Source of the DNA: Lentisphaeria bacterium
GTDB taxonomy: Bacteria; Verrucomicrobiota; Lentisphaeria; Victivallales; UBA1829
NCBI GenBank assembly: GCA_019408975.1
Contig: DXVA01000256.1
Coordinates: 993 to 6,406, forward strand
Reading direction: 5' to 3'
DNA: 5,414 nucleotides
Positions 1 to 5,414 of this stretch are shown one piece after another. Position 1 is the stretch's first letter, and every line of letters begins with the position of its first letter. The notes under the pieces were generated by a model, which ran no database searches, was not told the DNA's origin, and saw only the letters and a program-made list of their open reading frames with translations. The translations under genes and the position numbers were made by a program.

Positions 1-333
1 CAGAAGGATTCCGAAAATTTCACAAAACTCATGCAGGTGATCAAACGGCCCCAGGAAGAACTTCAGAACAAAAAAATGATTCTGTCGTTCCAGATACGGC
101 TTGCAAAGATCAGCGGCTCTCTGCAGATTGCAGTGCGCGAAGCATTCGGAAAAAAAGCTCTCTACCACGGACGCATTTTCAAGCGTTATGACGGCGGCCG
201 GGAGTGGCGGAAAATTTCCGTTCCGTTTACGACCCGCGCCAATACGTCTGCGCTGATGTTCTACCTGAGCGCCGGCTACCTTGCGCCGGATGACAGAATT
301 GAAATCAAAGACCTGCAACTCTCGGAACAATAA
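1..333 (+). CDS. C-terminal fragment of a protein ending in a carbohydrate-binding-like β-sandwich domain
   Basis: The frame is open from the first base of the window and stops at TAA 331-333, giving 110 codons; the true start lies upstream, so the Met codon at 31 is not taken as a start. The visible tail alternates short hydrophobic strands with polar turns: 'MILSFQIRLAKISGSLQIAV', then 'WRKISVPFTTR', 'ALMFYLSAGYL' and a final 'DDRIEIKDLQL'. An 'EWRKISVPF' strand, a late 'FYL...G' strand and a last 'I.IKDLQL' strand are typical of galactose-binding-like or CBM4/9-like jelly-roll modules at the ends of exported glycan-active proteins. That family link is by resemblance only. The stop codon overlaps the ribosome binding site of the next gene, so the two are very likely in one operon. 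The catalytic or main part of this protein, if any, is not visible. Confidence 0.75.
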   Translation, partial: QKDSENFTKLMQVIKRPQEELQNKKMILSFQIRLAKISGSLQIAVREAFGKKALYHGRIFKRYDGGREWRKISVPFTTRANTSALMFYLSAGYLAPDDRIEIKDLQLSEQ

Positions 334-337
334 GGAG
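332..337 (+). promoter_or_regulatory. Shine-Dalgarno site of the DUF4838 gene
   Basis: AAGGAG lies 5 bases before the ATG at 343 and overlaps the upstream TAA stop (331-333). It is the strongest ribosome binding site in the window, fixes the start of the 776-codon gene, and suggests coupling to translation of the preceding gene. Confidence 0.85.
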
Positions 338-342
338 TCTCC

Positions 343-2673
343 ATGAAAAATCTTCTGTTGCCCGCAATCCTGTTCTGTGCATCACTCTGCTGTACAGCGC
401 TGGAAATTGATCCTGCCAAAGCGGTAATCGTCGCTCCCGGATCAGAAAAACTCGCCGCGGATGAACTGCAAAAACATCTGAAACTCATCACCGGCGTGGA
501 AATCCCGATTCAGGGCAAAGCGGATGCCGGACGATTCGCATTTACGCTCGGCAATCCGCCATCCGATGCCGGGCTCCAGCCGGAGGAAGCCCGCTGGGAG
601 GTCTCCCGGAACGGGGTTCACATTTACGGCGGAACACGAAACGGAACTGCGTTTGCCGTCTACGATTTCCTTGAAAAACAGTTCAAAGTCCGCTGGATCG
701 AACCCGGCGACCGCGGGATTTCCTATCCTGAGATGAAAATGCTCAAGCTGGAGGAGACTTCGGGGCACTGGACGCCGGGACGGCTGGCACAGCGCCGGAT
801 ACGGCATGAACTTTTCCCATACAACGGTTATCCGTATGACATGCCCGGACAGTTCATCGTTGCCAATCGCGGCTACAACAGCAATCTGCCGAAGGAGATG
901 CACCTCACGAAACAGGAATATGACGCAAAGCTCAAAGAGATCAGGCTGTGGCATCTCCGGATGCGCATGGGCTCCGGGCTGTCGCTGAATTACGGGCACG
1001 CTTTTACAAACTGGTGGAAGAAATACGGCAAAACCCATCCGGAATATTTCTCGCTCATCAACGGAAAACGCGGGCCGAAAAACGCAGGAATGCCGGATAC
1101 CGTAAAAATGTGCGTCAGCAACCCGGAACTCCATAAACAGATCGTCGAAGAATGGCGCAAACGGAATATGCCGAAGTGCATCAACATCTGCGAAAACGAC
1201 TGGGGCGGCTATTGCGAATGCCCGGAATGCCGCAAGCTGGACATGCCTCCCGCGCCGGGTGCGAAATGGGATGACGACCTGAGTGACCGTTATGTCTATT
1301 TTGCAAACAAGGTACTGGAACTGGCATCGCGCCACCGCCCGGATGTCATTGCGACGGCTTACGCCTACGGAGTCTACAAAAATGCGCCGCGCCGCGAGAA
1401 AGTCAATCCGCAACTGGTGCTCGGTTTCGTCCCGAGCAAGTTCGACCTCCCCGGTGCGGAAGCCAACTACCGCGCGTGGGCGGAAGCCGGGGCAAAACAG
1501 CTCTTCCTGCGTCCCAATGACCATCACGCAATCAGCATCGGACTCCCGACCGGAGGCGAAAAACAGCTTTTCAAAGCATTCAGGCTCGGACTCAAATACG
1601 GCATCATAGGGACTGATTACGACAGCTCCCACAACTTCTGGCCGGCAGTCGGAATCGCAGACTACATTCTTGCCCGCGCACATACGCATCCGCAAGACAC
1701 CTTCGAGCAGCATGAACAGGAATACTATGCGGGATTCGGCAATGCGGCTGAGGAAGTCGGCGAGTATTACCGCTACTGGCGCAGGAATGTATGGGACAGC
1801 CGGATTTACCCGGACCGCAGGGAGATCGCGAAACTCGGGCTTTACGGAAATTATCAGCGCGGGCTCATGTGGAACATACACCGTTACTTCCGGCTTTCCG
1901 ACTTCGACAGAACGGATGCGATTCTCGCGCGGGCGGCGGCAAAGCAGCTCTCAGCGCAGGATCGCAGGCGCGTCGAAATGCTCCAGCTGGCAAACCGTTA
2001 TTTCCGCCTTTTCTTCCTGGCATGTACCGCAAAGCAGGAGGAAAAGCAGAAACAGGCTGCAAAACTGCTGGAATTCCGTTGCAGACACCACAAAGACCTG
2101 ATGTTCGACTGGAACCGGATGGCTACGCTGGAGGGCCGTTACGGAGATGTTGCGGGAGTCGCGAAAGCGGACCGGTTCCGCAGTTTCCACGGCTACAAGA
2201 GCCTGCCGCTGAAATGGTTCTTCAGCCCGGACCCCGAGAATGCAGGAGTCAAAGAAAAATGGGAGGCATTCCCCATCGGCAAAATCCGTTCCCTGTGGGA
2301 ACCGGTTCTCACAAACGCCGGCTGGGAACGGCAGAAAAATTCCGGGATGCACCCGAAACTGCAGAAACTGCTTGAAAACTATGACGGCTATGGGTATTAC
2401 GGACTTGATCTGCGGATTCCCCCGGAATGGAAAGGACGGGAAATCGAGATCTACTTCGGCGCAGTCGATGAATCCGCCTGGGTCTATCTCAACGGGAAAA
2501 AAACGGGGGAACGGATTTTCCGGAAAGGCACGCAGGACTGGAAACAACCTTTCTCCATCCCGATCACTCAGGCAATCGACTGGAACAGACCGGTGCAGAC
2601 ACTGGTCGTGCGCGTACATGATTCCGGCGGACAGGGCGGCATCTGGCAGCCATGTTACCTGATCTGCCGTTGA
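343..2673 (+). CDS. Exported DUF4838-type, GH20/α-glucuronidase-like protein with C-terminal sugar-binding-like domain
   Basis: A 776-residue protein, probably acting on glycans outside the cytoplasm. Residues 1-19 (MKNLLLPAILFCASLCCTA) form a signal peptide, with probable cleavage after the C-T-A at 17-19; the cysteines there do not make a good lipobox. Residues about 21-135 resemble the small α/β domain that precedes the barrel in GH20 hexosaminidases and α-glucuronidases: 'AVIVAPGSEKLAADELQKHL' and 'GGTRNGTAFAVYDFLE'. Residues about 140-480 form the DUF4838 barrel region, with YGH (217-219), THPEYF (231-236), MCVSN (256-260) and the hallmark CEND...CECPEC (283-296; Cys 283, 291, 293 and 296). 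Residues about 490-600 are helical and rich in Tyr, Arg and Lys. Residues about 640-776 look like a GH2-type galactose-binding β-sandwich, with 'YYGLDLRIPPEWKGREIEIYF', 'AWVYLNGKKTGE' and 'LVVRVHDSGGQGGIWQP'. DUF4838 has no firmly established activity that I can cite; a hydrolase role is inferred from fold and context. E284, D286 and the GH at 218-219 are candidate functional residues. The reading frame is intact. Confidence 0.88.
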   Translation: MKNLLLPAILFCASLCCTALEIDPAKAVIVAPGSEKLAADELQKHLKLITGVEIPIQGKADAGRFAFTLGNPPSDAGLQPEEARWEVSRNGVHIYGGTRNGTAFAVYDFLEKQFKVRWIEPGDRGISYPEMKMLKLEETSGHWTPGRLAQRRIRHELFPYNGYPYDMPGQFIVANRGYNSNLPKEMHLTKQEYDAKLKEIRLWHLRMRMGSGLSLNYGHAFTNWWKKYGKTHPEYFSLINGKRGPKNAGMPDTVKMCVSNPELHKQIVEEWRKRNMPKCINICENDWGGYCECPECRKLDMPPAPGAKWDDDLSDRYVYFANKVLELASRHRPDVIATAYAYGVYKNAPRREKVNPQLVLGFVPSKFDLPGAEANYRAWAEAGAKQLFLRPNDHHAISIGLPTGGEKQLFKAFRLGLKYGIIGTDYDSSHNFWPAVGIADYILARAHTHPQDTFEQHEQEYYAGFGNAAEEVGEYYRYWRRNVWDSRIYPDRREIAKLGLYGNYQRGLMWNIHRYFRLSDFDRTDAILARAAAKQLSAQDRRRVEMLQLANRYFRLFFLACTAKQEEKQKQAAKLLEFRCRHHKDLMFDWNRMATLEGRYGDVAGVAKADRFRSFHGYKSLPLKWFFSPDPENAGVKEKWEAFPIGKIRSLWEPVLTNAGWERQKNSGMHPKLQKLLENYDGYGYYGLDLRIPPEWKGREIEIYFGAVDESAWVYLNGKKTGERIFRKGTQDWKQPFSIPITQAIDWNRPVQTLVVRVHDSGGQGGIWQPCYLICR

Positions 2674-2683
2674 CAGTAAACTG

Positions 2684-2703
2684 CCCCGCCGCAAGCAGCG
2701 GGG
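2684..2703 (+). terminator. Stem-loop just after the DUF4838 gene, possible terminator
   Basis: CCCCGC (2684-2689) pairs perfectly with GCGGGG (2698-2703) across an 8-base loop, 11 bases after the stop codon. Position and GC-rich stem fit a transcription terminator or an mRNA 3'-end stabiliser. There is no T run after it (TATCGG follows), so a classic Rho-independent terminator is not supported. Confidence 0.4.
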
Positions 2704-2778
2704 TATCGGAAAGCCGGAAACAGTATGGTACAGGCGAAATCCCTCCGGCGGCGGTTCCAAACGCTGAAATGAGTGGAG

Positions 2779-2970
2779 CGCCCGGAGCTCTCGAACTTTT
2801 CCAACAGAAAAGTTCTCGCCAGTGAGCGGTTTGGACCGCTCCGGGCGGAGATTTCGCGCGTTGCGCGACCAGCGATTCGCCGCTGGACCACGACAAGGAC
2901 AGAGCCCTTGACCCGAGAAGAATGCTCACGCATTCTTCCGCTTCAAAATCGCCCCGGCCGGTGGTCGGGG
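2779..2970. repeat. Cluster of consecutive inverted repeats (structured intergenic element)
   Basis: Read directly from the sequence, in order: a 10-bp perfect inverted repeat 2779-2788 / 2838-2847 (CGCCCGGAGC / GCTCCGGGCG) enclosing a 9-bp perfect hairpin 2793-2801 / 2807-2815 (GAACTTTTC, 5-base loop); a 7-bp hairpin 2824-2830 / 2835-2841 with loop TTGG, which competes with the outer stem; a 6-bp hairpin 2854-2859 / 2863-2868 with loop GTT; a 6-bp hairpin 2869-2874 / 2881-2886; a weak 5-bp hairpin 2894-2898 / 2906-2910; a 9-bp perfect hairpin 2917-2925 / 2930-2938 with loop TCAC; and an 8-bp stem with one G-T pair, 2952-2959 / 2963-2970. So many clean stems in under 200 bases is unlikely by chance. 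It could be a dispersed repeat of the REP/MITE kind, a non-coding RNA, or a structured leader of the downstream gene. The strand of function is unknown, because perfect hairpins look the same on both strands. Confidence 0.65.
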
Positions 2971-2996
2971 TATGAGATCCCAAAAGAATAAAACAT

Positions 2997-3000
2997 GGAG
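2997..3000 (+). promoter_or_regulatory. Shine-Dalgarno site deciding the GDPD start
   Basis: GGAG lies 8 bases before ATG 3009 and only 2 bases before the in-frame GTG at 3003. The spacing favours ATG 3009 as the real start, two codons shorter than the longest possible frame. Confidence 0.7.
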
Positions 3001-3008
3001 CAGTGATT

Positions 3009-3815
3009 ATGTTGAAATATCGGAATCTGGAAGAACTTTACAGAAAAACGGAACGGACGATCGTAACCGCACACCGTGGCTTTTCCGGGCGTTATCCGGA
3101 AAATACGCTGACGGCAATGCGGGAGGCAGTCAGGGCGGGGGCGGACATCATCGAGTTCGATCTCCGTCCCACCGCAGACGGCATTCCCGTCCTGCTGCAC
3201 GACCCGACTCTGGACCGGACATCCAATGCGCACGGAAGCCCGGAAGACTACACCCTGCGGGAACTGAAAAAATTCAACTTCTCCTATTTCAAAGGAGGGC
3301 ATGAGACGGGAAAGCACCTGGAGGAACCAGAATACCCGGAGATGCAGATACCGGCTTTCGAGGAAGTCCTGTCCGAACTCAAAAACGAAGTTTTCATGAA
3401 TATCCAGCTGACCCGCCCGTCAGACTCGTTTCTGAAAACCGTCTGCGATCTTTTCAGACGGTATGACATGTATGAAACCGCATACTTCGTCACGGACAAC
3501 TATGACGATTCACTTCGGGTGCGCGCCATTGACCCGGAAATCGAAACCTGTCCGCGCAACAGAAAGATCAAGATGGACACGGCGGAACTGGAACGGCAGA
3601 AGAAATTCGGAACCAGAATCATTCAGCCGGTCGCGGCGGACATCACGCCGGAATTCTGCCGGAAGGCGGAAGAACTCGGGCTCCATGCGAATATGTTCTG
3701 TTCCAACACTGATGCAGACAACCGCCGTTTCATTTCCTGGGGGCTCCGCGGTATCATGACCGATTACACGGACATCCTGTTCGAAAGCATCAATGCGATG
3801 AAAAACGGAAAGTGA
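3009..3815 (+). CDS. Glycerophosphodiester phosphodiesterase (GDPD) family protein
   Basis: A 268-residue cytoplasmic protein (no signal peptide) of the GDPD / UgpQ-like TIM-barrel family. Typical members hydrolyse glycerophosphodiesters to glycerol 3-phosphate and an alcohol. Family landmarks seen: AHRGFSGRYPENT (residues 21-33, catalytic His22 and metal-ligand Glu31), GADIIEFDLR (44-53, metal ligands Glu49 and Asp51), DGIPVLLHDPTLDRT (57-71, second catalytic His64), IPAFEEVL (114-121) and the closing GIMTDYTDIL (248-257). Length is normal for a minimal bacterial GDPD. Two departures: the strand usually reading N-I-E-x-K is N-I-Q-L-T (131-135), so the third metal-binding Glu appears to be Gln133; and the segment before the end (HANMFCSNTDADNRR) lacks the common 'WTVN' motif. 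Activity on the standard substrate is therefore uncertain. The start is set by GGAG 8 bases upstream. It follows a hairpin-rich leader and lies 6 bases before the next gene, so the pair is probably co-transcribed. Confidence 0.9.
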   Translation: MLKYRNLEELYRKTERTIVTAHRGFSGRYPENTLTAMREAVRAGADIIEFDLRPTADGIPVLLHDPTLDRTSNAHGSPEDYTLRELKKFNFSYFKGGHETGKHLEEPEYPEMQIPAFEEVLSELKNEVFMNIQLTRPSDSFLKTVCDLFRRYDMYETAYFVTDNYDDSLRVRAIDPEIETCPRNRKIKMDTAELERQKKFGTRIIQPVAADITPEFCRKAEELGLHANMFCSNTDADNRRFISWGLRGIMTDYTDILFESINAMKNGK

Positions 3816-3821
3816 CAGAAC

Positions 3822-5414
3822 ATGCTTTCTGATTTTCCTTCTCCGTGCGGACGCGAAACGTGGAACTTTCTTGAGGAGCTGAAACAGCCCTTCGAATACC
3901 GGGTACAATGGACCGGGAATGCGGAACCCGGCAGGCATGAAATTGACCTTCGGCAAGGTGTCCGTTTTCAGCCGGAATTCCCCAACGGCGGTTCACTGGA
4001 AACCGTCAATCGCGTATTCCGTTCTTTTCTGGCAAAACTGCCGGAAGGATGTTTTCCGATCAGAACCCTGCAATGCGGGGAACTCTCCGGCGAAGATTAC
4101 AGGTTTCGTGTTTCTGAAAAAGAAATCTGCATCGAAGCCGGGGAAGCGGAAGGAATCCGGCGCGGCATCTATGCGTTCATCGATGAACTGCGGGGAAACC
4201 GGGGAACGTTTATGGAAAAGGGGGAACGGACGTTCCGGCACTGGCTCAAGAACAGAATTTCACGCTGTTTTTTCGGCCCGATCAAACGGGCGCCGTTCTT
4301 CCGCGACGAACTCATGGACGAAATGGATTATTATCCGGATGAATATCTCAACAGACTCGCCGGAGAAGGCGTCAACGGATTATGGCTGACGATCGCATTC
4401 CGCGACCTTTGCAGGACGTCGTTCTGCCCTCCGTCTCCGGATCGGGACAGACGCCTCGCAAAACTCCGGAAGACAGTCGCCCGCTGTCTGCGCTACGGAA
4501 TCAGAACTTGGGCGTTCTGTATCGAACCCATCGGGCTCTTCCCCGGCGACATCCTGCTGGACAGACATCCGGAACTGAAAGGCGCGCCGACATGGGACCG
4601 TTTCGCGTTCTGCCCCTCCACGGAGCCGGGGCGGCAGTATATCTATGAATCGGTCAAAGACCTTTTCACACAAGTTCCGGAGCTCGGCGGAATCCTCAAC
4701 ATCAGTTACGGGGGGCGCCCGACCACCTGCCTGAGCAGCGCAAACGTAGTCAACGAATCTCCCGTCAGATGCCCTCGCTGTGCGGCAGTTCCGAAATGGG
4801 AAATCCTGTCCCGCAGCCTGAACGCCATGCGGCGCGGAATGCCGGAATCGGCGCAATTGATCAGCTGGCTCTACATGGCACGCCCGACCAGCCGGTCCGA
4901 ATGGGTGTTCCAAATTGCGGAGCACACACCGGAAAATGTAATCCTGCAATATAATCTGGAATCCAATGGAACGAAAATGCAGCTGGGCAAACCGAGGAAA
5001 GGCGGAGACTACTGGCTCTCTTATACCGGGCCGTCGCAGGATTTCCGGCAGATTGCCGGACGGGCGGCAGAAGCCGGAACCGCATTGTCCGCCAAAATAC
5101 AGGTGGGCTGTTCCCATGAGGTCGCAACCGTTCCGTTTGTTCCCGTTCCCGGACTTCTTTACAGGAAATACCGGGAAATGAAACTCTGCGGCGTATCCTC
5201 CGTCATGCAGTGCTGGTATTTCGGCAACTATCCCGGACTCATGAACCGGGCCGCCGGAATGCTGGCGCGCGAAGACTTTGCAAATTCGGATGAAGACGAT
5301 TTTCTGGTGCGCCTTGCCCGTCCGGAGTGGGGGGAAAAAGCACCTGCCGTCGCAGCGGCATGGAAAATGTTCGGGGACGCCTATGAAAATTATCCGCTGG
5401 ACAATATGATGCAG
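3822..5414 (+). CDS. Cytoplasmic GH20-like / DUF4838-like barrel protein, 3' end beyond window
   Basis: From ATG 3822 the frame stays open for 531 codons to the last base, so the C-terminus is missing. GGAAAG (3807-3812), 9 bases upstream, is a modest ribosome binding site, and the 6-base gap after the GDPD stop suggests coupled translation. There is no signal peptide (MLSDFPSPCG). Residues about 35-135 resemble the α/β domain before GH20-type barrels, including 'ICIEAGEAEGIRRGIYAFIDEL' split over 102-123. A barrel appears to start near 'EYLNRLAGEGVNGLWLTI' (174-191) and carries HPEL (249-252), AFCPST (262-267), 'GGILNISYGG' (289-298), RCPRC (316-320), 'SWLYMARPTS' (349-358) and 'VMQCWYFGNYPG' (461-472), followed by 'MLARED' (480-485). 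These landmarks occur in the same order as in the exported DUF4838 protein upstream, suggesting distant homology. A hydrolase or sugar-processing role is inferred only; I cannot name catalytic residues or a substrate. Another view would be an enzyme-dead sugar-binding relative. Confidence 0.85.
   Translation, partial: MLSDFPSPCGRETWNFLEELKQPFEYRVQWTGNAEPGRHEIDLRQGVRFQPEFPNGGSLETVNRVFRSFLAKLPEGCFPIRTLQCGELSGEDYRFRVSEKEICIEAGEAEGIRRGIYAFIDELRGNRGTFMEKGERTFRHWLKNRISRCFFGPIKRAPFFRDELMDEMDYYPDEYLNRLAGEGVNGLWLTIAFRDLCRTSFCPPSPDRDRRLAKLRKTVARCLRYGIRTWAFCIEPIGLFPGDILLDRHPELKGAPTWDRFAFCPSTEPGRQYIYESVKDLFTQVPELGGILNISYGGRPTTCLSSANVVNESPVRCPRCAAVPKWEILSRSLNAMRRGMPESAQLISWLYMARPTSRSEWVFQIAEHTPENVILQYNLESNGTKMQLGKPRKGGDYWLSYTGPSQDFRQIAGRAAEAGTALSAKIQVGCSHEVATVPFVPVPGLLYRKYREMKLCGVSSVMQCWYFGNYPGLMNRAAGMLAREDFANSDEDDFLVRLARPEWGEKAPAVAAAWKMFGDAYENYPLDNMMQ

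Larger units (their letters stand above)
2674..3008. other. 335-base intergenic region with no convincing gene, filled with hairpins
   Basis: No frame here has both a good ribosome binding site and a recognisable product. The region contains the stem-loop at 2684-2703, a less structured stretch at about 2704-2775, a dense hairpin cluster at 2779-2970, and a short A-rich leader (2980-2996) ahead of the GDPD gene. I see no good paired -35/-10 promoter. TTGACA occurs at 2670-2675 and TTGACC at 2908-2913, but neither has a convincing -10 at normal spacing. Confidence 0.7.

Noticed and set aside
442..1881. Long open frame (479 codons) on the - strand inside the DUF4838 gene
   Set aside because: It is the antisense shadow of a strongly supported gene with signal peptide, family motifs and ribosome binding site; its product has no recognisable domain.
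2670..2709. TTGACA at 2670-2675 as a promoter -35
   Set aside because: The only TAT-like match (TATCGG 2704-2709) is 28 bases away and poor, and the position overlaps a stop codon and a hairpin.
2776..2886. tRNA or tmRNA fragment in the hairpin cluster
   Set aside because: No acceptor/T-arm consensus, no anticodon arm geometry and no CCA-type end; the stems do not make a cloverleaf.
2655..2933. Possible 92-codon - strand gene in the intergenic gap
   Set aside because: It is Arg-rich and low in recognisable content, its GGAAG is too close to the ATG, and it runs into the end of the DUF4838 gene. The hairpins explain the sequence better.
2908..2936. TTGACC (2908-2913) with CATTCT (2931-2936) as a promoter for the GDPD operon
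   Set aside because: Spacing of 17 is good but the -10 matches only 3 of 6 bases and is one arm of the perfect 9-bp hairpin, so its sequence is accounted for otherwise.
2995..3006. Tiny 3-codon frame (Met-Glu-Gln-stop) just before the GDPD start
   Set aside because: It contains the GDPD ribosome binding site, has no ribosome binding site of its own, and is short enough to be chance.
3003..3008. GTG 3003 as the GDPD start
   Set aside because: It would leave only 2 bases between GGAG and the start codon; ATG 3009 has a normal 8-base spacing.
4380..5117. 245-codon - strand frame and several + strand frames in 3919-5181
   Set aside because: They overlap the continuous 531-codon frame starting at 3822, which carries domain-like motifs shared with the upstream protein and a coherent start next to the GDPD stop. 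The shadows have no recognisable product.

Overview
The window looks like part of a Lentisphaerota (Victivallis-like) or closely related PVC-group genome. This is an inference from content: a large exported DUF4838-type protein, a carbohydrate-binding-type β-sandwich tail, a second diverged glycoside-hydrolase-like barrel protein and a short glycerophosphodiester phosphodiesterase, all on the + strand with moderately GC-rich codon usage. No rRNA, tRNA, CRISPR array or transposase is visible.

Layout. Bases 1-333 hold the C-terminal 110 codons of a protein whose start lies outside the window; the tail looks like a β-sandwich (jelly-roll) domain. Nine bases later, with a strong ribosome binding site overlapping the upstream stop, comes a 776-residue exported DUF4838 / hexosaminidase-like protein (343-2673). 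A 335-base gap without a convincing gene follows. It is packed with near-perfect hairpins and is the most unusual part of the window. A 268-residue cytoplasmic glycerophosphodiester phosphodiesterase (GDPD) family protein follows (3009-3815), and six bases after its stop begins a long reading frame (3822 to the window end, 531 codons, no stop) for a GH20-like / DUF4838-like barrel protein without a signal peptide.

How they fit together. The first two genes are probably co-transcribed and contribute to recognition and processing of complex glycans outside the cytoplasm. The last two form a second tight pair, probably translationally coupled, working inside the cell. The two large proteins share the same order of short landmarks (N-terminal G...YxF segment, HPE, C-x-S, a hydrophobic strand followed by a Cys-Pro-x-Cys cluster, and an aromatic segment followed by an 'LAR' helix). 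They therefore appear to be distant relatives, one exported and one cytoplasmic. The GDPD keeps its two catalytic histidines and first acidic metal ligands but has Gln where the family usually has a third metal-binding Glu. Substrates cannot be deduced from the sequence.
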